DNA from: Allomesorhizobium camelthorni
GTDB taxonomy: Bacteria > Pseudomonadota > Alphaproteobacteria > Rhizobiales > Rhizobiaceae
NCBI RefSeq assembly: GCF_011045125.1
Contig: NZ_JAAKZF010000003.1
Span: 186,001 to 250,000, forward strand
Direction of reading: 5' to 3'
Length of the DNA stretch: 64,000 nt
The notes under the pieces were generated by a model, which did not search any database, was not told the DNA's origin, and was given only the letters and a program-made list of their open reading frames with translations. Shown one piece after another: positions 16,712-25,714 of the stretch (the first letter of the stretch is position 1; each line of letters opens with the position of its first letter). The position numbers were made by a program, and so were the translations under genes.

Positions 16712-17242
16712 TCACTTTTTCAGGAAATTCCACGGCGTCGCCTTGCGGGGCGTTGCGGCGTCGCCGGCTCTGGCGACCTGTGCGCGGCCGACGCTGTAGC
16801 CCGACTCAATCACCGTCACGCCGTCCAGCACGAACAGTTGCGTCGTTTCGAGGCCCGGCTTCAATACACCCGATATCGACACGGGCTCATAGATCTCGCT
16901 CAGTTTGTAGGGTCGCTCGGAGGTGACGTGGACCGTCTGGTTGGGCGGAGGCGGCGGCACGTGGGCGCAAAGGCCGCCCCATGGCAGCAGCATGAACTCG
17001 TAGACAAGATCGCCTTCGCGGTCGACGGGCAGCAGGTACCCGGTAAGTTCGATCGTCTTGCCCTGGAGATCCCACGAAAGCATTTCGCCCTGGCCGGAGC
17101 CAGTCGTCGCCGGAACCTCTCCGCCCCCCGGCCGCAGTTCGCTCCAGCGGATTTTCAGGGCGTCGACAGAGGCATTCGCCGCGCCGAAGAACAAAAGACT
17201 GGCGGCCGCTGCGCACCCCAAAAATTTGAAACGGTTCCCCAC
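16712..17242 (-). CDS. DUF3299 exported protein
   Basis: 176 residues. An N-terminal signal peptide (FLGCAAAASLLFFGAANA) is followed by the DUF3299 core: GKTIELTGYLLPVDREGD, LLPWGGLCAHVPPPPPNQTVHV and EPVSISGVLK. These are often near ABC exporters or copper-handling genes; no such neighbour is here. The start is GTG at 17242 with GGAG upstream. The function is unknown; periplasmic location is likely. Confidence 0.8.
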   Translation of the reverse strand: MGNRFKFLGCAAAASLLFFGAANASVDALKIRWSELRPGGGEVPATTGSGQGEMLSWDLQGKTIELTGYLLPVDREGDLVYEFMLLPWGGLCAHVPPPPPNQTVHVTSERPYKLSEIYEPVSISGVLKPGLETTQLFVLDGVTVIESGYSVGRAQVARAGDAATPRKATPWNFLKK

Positions 17243-17320
17243 CGGCCGATCTCCGCTGTCACAAACGGAGTAAAGGCCGTTGGGCGGCGTGCGTCAATTG
17301 TATGGGTGTGAACGCGCCTA

Positions 17321-17506
17321 CTAAAGGCCGATGAATGGCCCTGTACGCGGTCCGAACAGGCGCCAATTGGTCGGTTTCTCGCAGAATCCGGCGTCATATG
17401 GCCGGTCCGTGCACGCCCAGCGGTATGTCTGGGTGGAGTCCGGGCCGAGGCAGCCGGAAGCCGAAAGCGCCGCCGCCAGCATTGCAAGAACCAGAAAGAG
17501 CCGCAT
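17321..17506 (-). CDS. Small lipoprotein
   Basis: 61 residues. MRLFLVLAMLAAALSASGC is a lipoprotein signal with the lipobox cysteine near position 19. The mature part has two more cysteines (WACTDRPYDAGFC). GGAG eight bases before the ATG at 17506 supports the start. Function unknown. Confidence 0.6.
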   Translation of the reverse strand: MRLFLVLAMLAAALSASGCLGPDSTQTYRWACTDRPYDAGFCEKPTNWRLFGPRTGPFIGL

Positions 17507-17596
17507 CGTCACTTCTCCGCCGGATCGCCATAGCGTCGATCCGCGCCACACCATCTACCCGAAAACCACGATTCCCGAAACCGGGAATGCCAGGTC

Positions 17597-17644
17597 ATGA
17601 TCAGGCTGGTTTTTCCGGCAGGACCATTCAACCTGCCTGATCAT
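17597..17644. terminator. Long inverted repeat after the aldolase gene
   Basis: ATGATCAGGCTGGTT (17597-17611) pairs with 17630-17644 with one mismatch across an 18-base loop. It sits just past the minus-strand aldolase stop at 17648, as a terminator hairpin or transcript-end structure would. No clear T run. Confidence 0.55.
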
Positions 17645-17647
17645 GGT

Positions 17648-19696
17648 CTATCTCAGCGCAGCCGCGATGTTGCCGCCGTCGACCGTGGTCACGTCGGCCG
17701 TCGTCCGTTCGGCCAGCGCCTGGTGCAGGAAGGCCTGCGCCACGTCCTCGGCGGTGACCTCCTGGCCGAGCAGATTGCCGGACATGTATTCTTTTTCCGA
17801 AACCCCGCGCGCGCCGGAACGGCTGGCGATCATCGCGTCGGTCAACAGCCCCGAGCGGATACGGTCGGCGTTGACGGCGTTGGAGCGAATGCCTTCCGCG
17901 CCGTATTCCAGCGCATATTGCCGCGACAGGAACAGGGTCGCGGCCTTGGGCAGGCCGTAGGCGCCGAATTTCGCGCCGGGATTGACCGCCTGCTTCGAGG
18001 CGTTGAACAGGAGCACGCCACCGGTACCCTGCTCCAGCATGATACGCACGGCGTTCTGCGCCACCGACTGGTGGGCGAAGAAATTGAGCTCAAAACTCTT
18101 GCGCAGGATCGCGTCGTCAAGTTCGCCGATACGGCCTTCCCAGGCAGCGCCCGCGTTGGAAACGAGGATGTCGACGCCGCCATAGGTCGCGACGGCCTTG
18201 TCGAAGGCGGCGCGCACCTGTGCCGGGTCGGTGATGTCGGCGCCGACGCCAATCGAATTGTTGCCGGCCTTCTTCGCCGCGTCGGCGGCCTTGTCCGCAT
18301 CGAGGTCGACGACGACAACATGCGCGCCATTGGCGGCGAACAGCTTTGCCGTTGCGGCGCCGATTGCGCCTGCGCCGCCGGTCACCAGCATCACCTGGCC
18401 GGTCAGCGGCTTCGGCTTGTTGGAAGCAAGCTTGGCCTGTTCCAGAGACCAGTATTCGAGCGGGAAGAGGTCGGATTTGGCGAGCGGCCGGAAATCGCCG
18501 ATCGCTTCGGCACCGCGCACGGCTTCGATCCACATCTCGCCGACATCGGAGGCGATCTTCGCGTCCTTCACCGTGCGGCCATGCCCGAACATGCCGAGCC
18601 CCGGAACCAGCGTCAGCCGCGGCATCGGATCGAGCATGGTGCGCGCCACATCGTCCAGCGCGTCATTGGTCTCGAAATAGGCGCGATAGTCGGCCGCGAA
18701 CTTCTCGACGTGCTGCCTGATGACGGACTTGTATTCGCTTTCCGCGTCAGGCGCCGGCAGCGCCATCGGGCCGGTCTTGATGCGGATCGACAGATCGGGC
18801 GTCGAGACGCCGCGCTCGGCATAGTCGGCTATTTTTTCGGAAGCGATGAAGTCGAGGATGGCTTCAGAGGTGCGGAAATCGCTGATCATGCGGTCGAAGC
18901 GGCCTTCGCCGCGCGACACCGCCACCGCTCCGCGCAGCGCCGGCGCGATGTCCTCGGGCTTGGCGAGCTTTCGCGGCAGCACCGCTCTGGCTGCCGGCGG
19001 CTTGCCGTTGGCGGCGACGTAGTCCTCGGCCACTGTGACATAGTGGATCATGCGGCCGTAGGCCTGCCTGGCGTCGTCTCCGAAGGTGAAGATGCCGTGC
19101 TTGTCGAGGATAAGGCCCTCGACCGACGGATCGGCGTCGTAGATTTCGGCAGCCGCCTTGGCGAGGTCGAAGCCCGGCTTGATGTACGGCACGAAGCCCA
19201 GTTTCACGCCGAACACTTTTTTGCAAAGCGCCTCGCTGTCGGCCTGGTCGACGATGGCCAGAATGGCCGTCGAATGCGTATGGTCGACGAATTTGTGCGG
19301 CAGGAAGGCGTGCAGCAGCGTCTCGACCGACGGATTGGGCGATGCCGGATCGATGAGATTGGCGCGCTGCAGCGCCACCATATCCTCGTCGGAAAGCCTG
19401 CCCAGTGACCGCGCCTTGAGCAGCGGCGCCAGCTTTACCGCCGGCAGGCCGGCCGGCTCGATCACGCCCATGTCCCAGCCGCTGCCCTTGACGCAGAGCA
19501 CGTCCCACTCGTCCCCGACGAGATCTGTCACCTTCGTCTTGCACGACGTGTTGCCGCCGCCATGCAGCACCAGCCGAGGTTCACCGCCGAGCAGCCGGGT
19601 GGTATAGAAGCGAAGCGCCAGGTCGCGCGTGACGCCCTTCTTCGCGTAATCGGCAACAAGGCGTTCGGCTTCGCCGTCATCCCACAGGTTTTTCAT
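17648..19696 (-). CDS. rhaD: Bifunctional rhamnulose-1-phosphate aldolase/short-chain dehydrogenase
   Basis: 682 residues in two domains. The N-terminal class II aldolase domain (about 1-400) has HGGGNTSCKTKVTD and FVDHTHSTAILAI, with zinc-binding histidines, and LDKHGIFTFGDDARQAYG. The C-terminal short-chain dehydrogenase domain starts near 430 with VMLVTGGAGAIGAATAKLF and has the YGLPKAA active-site tyrosine and lysine. Rhizobial relatives cleave rhamnulose-1-phosphate to dihydroxyacetone phosphate and lactaldehyde, and oxidise the lactaldehyde. Here no rhaI or sugar transporter is adjacent, and the neighbouring regulator is SorC-type rather than the DeoR-type RhaR, so the true sugar may differ. 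Confidence 0.85.
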   Translation of the reverse strand: MKNLWDDGEAERLVADYAKKGVTRDLALRFYTTRLLGGEPRLVLHGGGNTSCKTKVTDLVGDEWDVLCVKGSGWDMGVIEPAGLPAVKLAPLLKARSLGRLSDEDMVALQRANLIDPASPNPSVETLLHAFLPHKFVDHTHSTAILAIVDQADSEALCKKVFGVKLGFVPYIKPGFDLAKAAAEIYDADPSVEGLILDKHGIFTFGDDARQAYGRMIHYVTVAEDYVAANGKPPAARAVLPRKLAKPEDIAPALRGAVAVSRGEGRFDRMISDFRTSEAILDFIASEKIADYAERGVSTPDLSIRIKTGPMALPAPDAESEYKSVIRQHVEKFAADYRAYFETNDALDDVARTMLDPMPRLTLVPGLGMFGHGRTVKDAKIASDVGEMWIEAVRGAEAIGDFRPLAKSDLFPLEYWSLEQAKLASNKPKPLTGQVMLVTGGAGAIGAATAKLFAANGAHVVVVDLDADKAADAAKKAGNNSIGVGADITDPAQVRAAFDKAVATYGGVDILVSNAGAAWEGRIGELDDAILRKSFELNFFAHQSVAQNAVRIMLEQGTGGVLLFNASKQAVNPGAKFGAYGLPKAATLFLSRQYALEYGAEGIRSNAVNADRIRSGLLTDAMIASRSGARGVSEKEYMSGNLLGQEVTAEDVAQAFLHQALAERTTADVTTVDGGNIAAALR

Positions 19697-19783
19697 AATG
19701 CTAGGTCCGGTTTCTTCGTTTGTTTGTTGAGACAGGAATGCTGTGACGCGCCGATGACGGTCCCGTGCAAGTCCGTCCGCGTA

Positions 19784-20740
19784 TCATCCCGCAACGGCCT
19801 TCGCGTGATCCAGCAACCGCTGCGCCATGCCTGCTCCGACCACCAGATGCGAGCAAAGCCCGCCGGCGATGGCCGCGATCAGCGGCTCGAATTTCTTGTC
19901 TTCCTGGACCACCATCAGCCGTTTCGGTATGGCGGCGAGCGATTTCAAATCGGCCGAGATGACCCGGCGGTTATAGCTGCACTCGAGCGCCGCGCCCCTG
20001 ACGTCGATGATCTGCCCGGCAATGACGCCCGCAGCACCCCTCTGGCGCAAGGCGTCCATTTCGTTGGGGCTGAGCGCCCCGCATTTGACCACATGGCTGT
20101 CGACGTCGACCGTGCCGACCGAATAAAGCGCGAGATCGCAGTCCGAAATGCTGGCGAGCTGCTCGCGGATCACCGGTTCGGCGCGCAGATCGCGCGCCAG
20201 CGCCTCCGTGCTCAGCACCAGCGGCGCATAAAAATTGATGCCTTGGGCGTTCAGCCGGCGGGCGATCTCCATCGTGCACTGGTCGGGGCGATAGGAGTAC
20301 GGCGCGCCGAGATTGCCGCAGAGCTGCACCACCGTCACATCCTGCAGATCGGCATAGGACATGATGTCGGCGATCGCATAGACCGTCCTGCCCCAGGCGA
20401 CGCCGATGCGATCGCCCTTCCGGACCAGTTCGAGGAACACGCTCGCCGCCAGCACCGGCACGTCGGCCGTGGGATCGGCGGCCTGCTCGTTCTGAGGCGC
20501 GATCCAGACGGCGTCGAGCTTCAGTGCATCCTCGAGTTGGCGCGCCAGCACATCTTCGGCGAAAAGCTGCGTCGACGTCGAGATGTTGACGATGCCGGTC
20601 TCGCGCGCCTTGCGCAGGTACATGGCGACGGAAGCCCGCGAAATATCGAGCTGCTTCGCCACCTCGTCCTGCCGCAGGCCATGCGCGTAATAAAGCCAGG
20701 CGGCCTTGTGAATGATCTGTTCTGCCGGTCGGATTGCCAT
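19784..20740 (-). CDS. SorC/DeoR-type sugar-responsive transcriptional regulator
   Basis: 318 residues. An N-terminal helix-turn-helix (AAWLYYAHGLRQDEVAKQLDISRASVAMYLRKAR, about 14-48) is followed by a sugar-phosphate-binding domain of the SorC family (RIGVAWGRTVYAIADIM, VVQLCGNLG). I chose ATG at 20740, four bases after GGGAGG, rather than the GTG codon just before it. It lies 87 bases upstream of the aldolase/dehydrogenase gene on the same strand and is its likely regulator. Confidence 0.88.
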   Translation of the reverse strand: MAIRPAEQIIHKAAWLYYAHGLRQDEVAKQLDISRASVAMYLRKARETGIVNISTSTQLFAEDVLARQLEDALKLDAVWIAPQNEQAADPTADVPVLAASVFLELVRKGDRIGVAWGRTVYAIADIMSYADLQDVTVVQLCGNLGAPYSYRPDQCTMEIARRLNAQGINFYAPLVLSTEALARDLRAEPVIREQLASISDCDLALYSVGTVDVDSHVVKCGALSPNEMDALRQRGAAGVIAGQIIDVRGAALECSYNRRVISADLKSLAAIPKRLMVVQEDKKFEPLIAAIAGGLCSHLVVGAGMAQRLLDHAKAVAG

Positions 20741-20755
20741 CACGCCTCCCTCTCG

Positions 20756-20785
20756 ACATTATTCACGAGGGCTGACAAAAGTCAA
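20756..20785 (-). promoter_or_regulatory. Putative sigma-70 promoter and overlapping TGAC palindrome for the SorC gene
   Basis: On the minus strand TTGACT (20785-20780) and TAATGT (20761-20756) are 18 bases apart. TGACAAAAGTCA (20773-20784) is a perfect TGAC-N4-GTCA dyad overlapping the -35 hexamer, so it may be an autoregulatory operator. Confidence 0.45.
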
Positions 20786-20799
20786 ACAAGCTTACCCGA

Positions 20800-21093
20800 T
20801 CAGCCGGACTGCGCCACGATATCCGCGGAATAGCGCAATTCGCGCAGCGGCCGCACCAGACGCGTGGCCTCGGCGTAGATCGGATCGGCCTTGTAGGCGG
20901 CAAGCGCTTCGGCGTTCGCGAACTCGGCATAGACGACGACATCCACCTCGTCGGAGAGCGGATCGACCTTGGTGTTGAGCGAAACCTCGAAGCGGCTGGA
21001 ATGAGGAATGGCGCCGAGCTGGGAAAGGCCGGCTCGAATGGCTTCCACATCCTCGCGCCGCTTTGCGCTGAAAAACACGATGTGCCGGATCAA
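20800..21093 (-). CDS. Dabb-domain (stress-responsive alpha/beta-barrel) protein
   Basis: 97 residues. MIRHIVFFSAKRREDVEAIRAGLSQLGAIPHSSRFEVS matches the Dabb ferredoxin-like fold, and DVVVYAEFANAEALAAYKADP is the family core. The start is a TTG codon at 21093, with GGAGG about five bases before it. Dabb proteins dimerise; their substrates are mostly unknown. Confidence 0.8.
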   Translation of the reverse strand: MIRHIVFFSAKRREDVEAIRAGLSQLGAIPHSSRFEVSLNTKVDPLSDEVDVVVYAEFANAEALAAYKADPIYAEATRLVRPLRELRYSADIVAQSG

Positions 21094-21193
21094 GAGCGCC
21101 TCCGCGAAAATATGCGAGGCGTTTTCGGTCGGCGGCGTTCCGCCGTCAACCGCATCCGGGCTGGATGTGCTGAACTGACGCTGCCCGAACCGC

Positions 21194-21322
21194 TCAGCCG
21201 GTTATGAAGCTCAGCATATGCCTCAGCTCGCGGACTCCCGAATCCAGGTACCGGCCCTCATTGTAGCCGCCGTCCCAGATCAGGAAGCCGGTGACGAGGC
21301 AAATCCCGATTACATAGCGCAT
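21194..21322 (-). CDS. Small 42-residue hydrophobic protein
   Basis: Starts MRYVIGICLVTGFLIWDGGY and ends LRHMLSFITG. The first third is a membrane-spanning or signal-like segment and the rest is charged. GGGGGTAGGG precedes the ATG. I do not know the family; the composition looks like a real small membrane peptide rather than a shadow frame, as no larger gene overlaps it. Confidence 0.5.
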   Translation of the reverse strand: MRYVIGICLVTGFLIWDGGYNEGRYLDSGVRELRHMLSFITG

Positions 21323-21677
21323 GCCCTACCCCCGAGGCGGACGTTTCATCGCCGCACGATGCTTGCCGTGCGCCCACTTTGGTGATTGCCGCCGAAACCG
21401 CAAGGCCCGGCAGGTTGCGCGACACCGTTTTGATTCTCGCGCAGGCATATCCAAGGGCCGCGGCATAGCAATGCTCGGCGGACGAGCCCGCGTGGCACAG
21501 CGGCGTCGGTCTCCTGTCTCTTGAACTTCGCTTCGGCGGCAATGAAGCTCGCGGCGCTGCACCAGGAGCCAAGCCGGCGAATAACCGGAAGTTGCGGATT
21601 TCGCCCGACAGTATCATGATGCGGGACAGCGTAGGTCAGCAAAGCATTGCAATACATCATCTAATCAGAGCTGTGCG
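21323..21677. other. Gap before cfa without a recognised gene
   Basis: Several short minus-strand frames exist, but none shows a known domain and they shift among each other. It may be a decayed gene; otherwise only the cfa promoter region is expected here. Confidence 0.4.
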
Positions 21678-22934
21678 ATGAAAAGGGACGGCATCGAGGA
21701 GACTGCTTCGGACGGGGCGATCCGCCTCCACGCGGGAAATTTCGCCGAAATCGCAAGAGGGTTGCCGGCCAAGGCGCGCATGGTGCTTTCGGCGGCGATG
21801 GAGCTTGCCCGCGGCACGCTGAAGATCACCATGCCCGACGGCCGTGCGGTCGTCGTTGGCGGCAAGTCGCCCGGTCCTTCGGCGCAGATCATCCTGAAGA
21901 ATTGGCGGCTGCCAAGCCGCGCCTTTACCGGCGGCACGATCGGGGTGGCCGAATCATACATGGACGGCGACTGGGAAAGCCCGGACGTGACGAGTTTTCT
22001 CGAACTGTTCGTGGTCAACACCGAGGCCGGGGAGAAGGTCGCCGGCGGCGCGAGCCGGCTGCTCACAACCGTCCAGCGGCTGCGCCACTGGCTCAACCAA
22101 AACACCCGCACCGGTTCGAAGAAGAACATTTCCGCCCATTACGATCTCGGCAACGCCTTCTACAGGCAGTGGCTCGATCCGAGCATGACCTATTCCTCGG
22201 CGCTGTTTTCGGCCGGCGCCAACGATCTCGAAAGCGCGCAGGTGGCGAAATACCGCGCGCTGGCCAGGGATATCGGGATCGGCGAGCGCGACCACGTGCT
22301 GGAAATCGGCTGCGGCTGGGGCGGATTCGCCGAATTCGCCGCGCGCGAGATCGGCTGCCGCGTCACCGGCCTGACCATCAGCCGCGAGCAGCATGACTTC
22401 GCCGCCGAGCGCATCGCCAAGGCAGGGCTTTCCGACAAGGTCGAGATCAGGCTGCAGGACTATCGCGACGAAAAAGGCAAATACGACCGCATCGCCTCGA
22501 TCGAGATGTTCGAGGCAGTCGGCGAAAAATACTGGCCGGTATTCTTCGGCAAGGTGAAGGATTGCCTCAGGGCGGGCGGCACGGCCGGATTGCAGATCAT
22601 CACCATCAACGAGGCGGCCTACGGGCTCTACCGCAAGCGCCCGGATTTCATCCAGCGCTACGTATTTCCGGGCGGCATGCTGCCGACGCCGGCGATCCTG
22701 AAATCGCTCGGCGCCGAGCAGGGCTTGTCCTTCCTGCGCGAGCGGGTCTTTGCGCAGGATTATGCCCGCACGCTCGCCGAATGGCGGCTGCGCTTCTGGG
22801 AATCATGGGAAAAGATCGTGCCGCTCGGCTTCGACGACCGCTTCAAGAAGCTGTGGGAGTTTTATCTCCACTACTGCGAGGCCGGCTTCCGCGCCGAATA
22901 TATCGACGTCAGGCAGGTGGTCTACAAGGCGTGA
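21678..22934 (+). CDS. cfa: Cyclopropane-fatty-acyl-phospholipid synthase
   Basis: 418 residues. It methylenates the double bond of unsaturated fatty acids in membrane phospholipids using SAM. The SAM-binding loop is LEIGCGWGGFAEFAAREIG near 207-225, preceded by SAHYDLGNAFYRQWLDPSMTYSSA, a hallmark of CFA synthases; YRKRPDFIQRYVFPGGMLPT is also diagnostic. The N-terminal 130 residues form the lipid-binding domain. Soluble and membrane-associated. Not in an obvious operon; the next gene starts 74 bases on. Confidence 0.92.
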   Translation: MKRDGIEETASDGAIRLHAGNFAEIARGLPAKARMVLSAAMELARGTLKITMPDGRAVVVGGKSPGPSAQIILKNWRLPSRAFTGGTIGVAESYMDGDWESPDVTSFLELFVVNTEAGEKVAGGASRLLTTVQRLRHWLNQNTRTGSKKNISAHYDLGNAFYRQWLDPSMTYSSALFSAGANDLESAQVAKYRALARDIGIGERDHVLEIGCGWGGFAEFAAREIGCRVTGLTISREQHDFAAERIAKAGLSDKVEIRLQDYRDEKGKYDRIASIEMFEAVGEKYWPVFFGKVKDCLRAGGTAGLQIITINEAAYGLYRKRPDFIQRYVFPGGMLPTPAILKSLGAEQGLSFLRERVFAQDYARTLAEWRLRFWESWEKIVPLGFDDRFKKLWEFYLHYCEAGFRAEYIDVRQVVYKA

Positions 22935-23008
22935 TTGCGGGGGTTTCGCCCTGAAAGCGCCTTATCCCCGGCTAGGTTGCTGATTCACTGAATCTGGCCG
23001 GGCAACAC

Positions 23009-24019
23009 ATGAAGAAACGCACGACAATCCTGCTCGTTCTGATTGCCGCCGGCGCAGCGATCTACATCAACAACACGTCGCTTCTCTCAAGCCGCCCGGC
23101 GGGCGAGCCGGTAATCCTCGCCCATCGCGGCCTTGCCCAGTCGTACGACCGGACCGGCCTCACCGGCGAAACCTGCACCGCCGAGAAGATGCTGCGGCCG
23201 CGCCACGACTATCTGGAAAACACCATCCGTTCGATGGAGGCAGCTTTCGCGCTCGGTGCGGATGTGCTGGAACTCGACGTTCACCCCACGACCGACGGCA
23301 AATTCGCCGTCTTCCATGACTGGACGCTCGACTGCCGCGCCGACGGCGCCGGCAGGACGCGCGACCGCTCGATGGCCGAACTGAAAAAGCTGGATGTCGG
23401 TTATGGCTATACTGCGGACGGCGGCAAGACGTTCCCGTTTCGCGGGCAAGGCGTCGGCCTGATGCCCTCGCTAGACGAGGTGCTCGCCCGTTTTCCCGAT
23501 CGGCGATTTCACATCAACGTCAAAAGCAGCGACGCCGCGGAAGGCGAGAAGCTGGCGGCCTATCTGGCGGATATCCAGCCGCCCCGCCGCGCGCTGCTGA
23601 CCGTCTATGGCGGCAACGAACCCGTCGCAGCGGTGAAGCAGGCTCTGCCGGATATACGCACGCTTTCCCGCCGCACGCTGACCCGCTGCATCCTGCAATA
23701 CGCAGCCCTTGGCTGGAGCGGCTATGTGCCGGAGCAGTGCCGCGACACGACGCTGCTGATCCCGATCAACGTCGCCGGATGGTTGTGGGGCTGGCCGGAC
23801 CGCTTTCTCGACCGCATGGACGGGGCCGGAACGCAAATATTCCTGCTCGGCCCCTATGCCGGCGGCGGCTTCTCGGAAGGTCTGGACGACCCGGAGTTGA
23901 TCAAAAACCTTCCGGCCGGCTATTCCGGCGGCATATCCACCGACGCGCTCGACCTCATCGTACCGGAAATCGCCCATCGCCCGGCTTCAAAGGACAGAAG
24001 CGACGACGCTGCCTCCTGA
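23009..24019 (+). CDS. Exported glycerophosphodiester phosphodiesterase
   Basis: 336 residues with an uncleaved or cleaved N-terminal hydrophobic segment (TTILLVLIAAGAAIYI). The GDPD TIM-barrel motifs are visible: ILAHRGLAQ (catalytic His), LENTIRSMEAAFALGADVLELDVHPT (metal-binding E and D) and FAVFHDWTLDCR (second His). An insert with cysteines at about 52 and 112 distinguishes it from cytosolic UgpQ. It probably degrades phospholipid head groups in the periplasm, which fits the neighbouring lipid-modifying cfa gene. Confidence 0.88.
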   Translation: MKKRTTILLVLIAAGAAIYINNTSLLSSRPAGEPVILAHRGLAQSYDRTGLTGETCTAEKMLRPRHDYLENTIRSMEAAFALGADVLELDVHPTTDGKFAVFHDWTLDCRADGAGRTRDRSMAELKKLDVGYGYTADGGKTFPFRGQGVGLMPSLDEVLARFPDRRFHINVKSSDAAEGEKLAAYLADIQPPRRALLTVYGGNEPVAAVKQALPDIRTLSRRTLTRCILQYAALGWSGYVPEQCRDTTLLIPINVAGWLWGWPDRFLDRMDGAGTQIFLLGPYAGGGFSEGLDDPELIKNLPAGYSGGISTDALDLIVPEIAHRPASKDRSDDAAS

Positions 24020-24042
24020 TTGCGCGCAACCCATATCTCATC

Positions 24043-25077
24043 TCACCTCATGGCATAGAGCAGCGCCAGGCCGCCGGCATAGACGATCAGCACTGCCCAG
24101 CTGTCTATGCCCAGCCGCCCCAGCGTCCGGTCCCGCCGCTCGATAAGGCCGGACAGGTACAACAGCGTGAGCATTATGCCGAGCAGCGCCGCCATCTGTG
24201 AGAAGCCGCCGACTTCGTTGATGATCGGGCCTCCCGCATAGACCGCGTCGATCAGAAAGATCAGCGAGACGTCGATGATGTTGGTCCCGAATATGTCGGA
24301 AAAGGCCATCGAGTAGCGTTTGAGTCGGACGGCGGCCAGGACTGTCGAAATTTCGGGCAGCGAGGTTGCGGCGCCGACCAGCGTCGCGCCGAAAAAATTC
24401 GCGCCGAGCCCCGTTTGTTCAGCGAGCACCTCGCTGGTGCGGGCCAGAGCGAAGCCGGCGACGAAAATCACCGCTCCTGCGCCCACTGTCAGCAGGATCG
24501 CGCTGCGCAGATTATACAGTATGTCTTCCACATCCATACGCTGCCCGAGATCGGGAAGGTTGGTCGGACGCCAGGTCCCATTCTCCTTCTCCCTCGCGAT
24601 CAGCCAGAGCAGGCCGCCGGCTGCGAAAAGGACCGCTGTGGACCACGCGCCGACCCCGAAGATGGCCACGTCGCCGACGCCGATTGCCATGGCGACGATC
24701 GCCAGCAGCAGACAGCAGCAGACGCCCTGAAGCAGCACCGTCGGCCGTCCCATCACGAATGAGAGCGCCCGTGCGCCGAGCACGTAATCGCCGATGGCCA
24801 GGATGACCACCTGCAATGCGACCCCGCCAAGCAGATTGTTTGTGGCCAGCGCCGCCGCGCCGCTCAGGCCGGCGCTCACGGTCACAGCAATTTCGGGCAG
24901 CGAGGTGATGCCGCCCAGGACCACCATACCGATCAGCGCCGATCCGAGCGCGGTCAGATTGGCGATCGCATCGGCATAAGTCGCCAGTTTTACGCCGGCC
25001 CACCAGACGACCGCGGCACAGACGCCGAAGATCGCCAGGTTCAGCAAGAGGGGAAAGGATGCGAAGTCGAGAGACAT
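24043..25077 (-). CDS. Sodium/calcium exchanger family membrane protein
   Basis: 344 residues with about ten membrane segments in two inverted repeats. Each repeat has the alpha motif: GMVVLGGITSLPEIAVTVSAG near 58-78 and GATLVGAATSLPEISTVLAAV in the second half, with the ion-binding glutamates. This is the K-dependent or CaxA/YrbG-like group. ATG at 25077 was chosen; a TTG at 25101 would add eight residues. Confidence 0.85.
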   Translation of the reverse strand: MSLDFASFPLLLNLAIFGVCAAVVWWAGVKLATYADAIANLTALGSALIGMVVLGGITSLPEIAVTVSAGLSGAAALATNNLLGGVALQVVILAIGDYVLGARALSFVMGRPTVLLQGVCCCLLLAIVAMAIGVGDVAIFGVGAWSTAVLFAAGGLLWLIAREKENGTWRPTNLPDLGQRMDVEDILYNLRSAILLTVGAGAVIFVAGFALARTSEVLAEQTGLGANFFGATLVGAATSLPEISTVLAAVRLKRYSMAFSDIFGTNIIDVSLIFLIDAVYAGGPIINEVGGFSQMAALLGIMLTLLYLSGLIERRDRTLGRLGIDSWAVLIVYAGGLALLYAMR

Positions 25078-25280
25078 GCCGCTCAAATCGAGCCCGGCCA
25101 AATGGTTCCCGATGCCGGCGAACTCAGAACCAAGCCCGCCTCAATGCGGTATCTACCAAACCAGGTCGACGGAAGATGAAACCATGGCCGTGGAAGCGCG
25201 TTCCGTTTCATCCAGCGCTCGCAAACGACTGCTTTAGGACACGTTCAGCGCGAGCGTCTCAAAGGATTAAGGAGGCCAAG

Positions 25281-25658
25281 ATGAAACGGTTCCTGACGGC
25301 CGCCGGCATGATGCTTGCAAGCACGCTGGCCGCAACGGCTCAGACCTCGCCCGGTTGCGGCGACATCGGCATCGACCCCACCCCGCAACTCGACGACGTC
25401 TGCAATGACGTCGACAGGTCGACGACATCCGCCATCCCCGATGCAGGTTCGCCCGGCCTTCAGCCAGGCAACTCCATCGGCGGAGCGACATCCACCCTTC
25501 CCGGAGCGCCTGAGGGAATGCCGCCCCTGATCGTTCCGAACGATCCCCTGGGCACAGGAAATCGCGACGCGCTTTCCTCCGGCGGTTTGTCGTCTTCTCC
25601 CGGCAACCTGTCGCCCGGCCGCCGATCGGGCGCAATCCGATCACCGGGTGTGGATTAG
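25281..25658 (+). CDS. Small exported proline/glycine-rich protein
   Basis: 125 residues. MKRFLTAAGMMLASTLAATAQ is a cleavable signal peptide with an AQT junction, and the mature part is low in hydrophobic residues and rich in G, P and S, with two cysteines near the N-terminus. AAGGAGG six bases upstream gives a strong start. No known domain; secreted or periplasmic. Confidence 0.65.
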   Translation: MKRFLTAAGMMLASTLAATAQTSPGCGDIGIDPTPQLDDVCNDVDRSTTSAIPDAGSPGLQPGNSIGGATSTLPGAPEGMPPLIVPNDPLGTGNRDALSSGGLSSSPGNLSPGRRSGAIRSPGVD

Positions 25659-25670
25659 CTTTGCTGTTGC

Positions 25671-25704
25671 GGAAAGGCGGTCGCCAGGGGCGGACCGCCT
25701 TTCC
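25671..25704. terminator. Bidirectional hairpin between convergent genes
   Basis: GGAAAGGCGGTC (25671-25682) pairs perfectly with 25693-25704 around a 10-base loop. It lies between the stops at 25658 (plus) and 25715 (minus). No strong T tract on either strand. Confidence 0.65.
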
Positions 25705-25714
25705 GGTCTCTCCC

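Noticed and set aside
17597-19408. 603-codon frame antisense to the aldolase/dehydrogenase gene
   Set aside because: No domain-like sequence; the minus-strand gene is certain.
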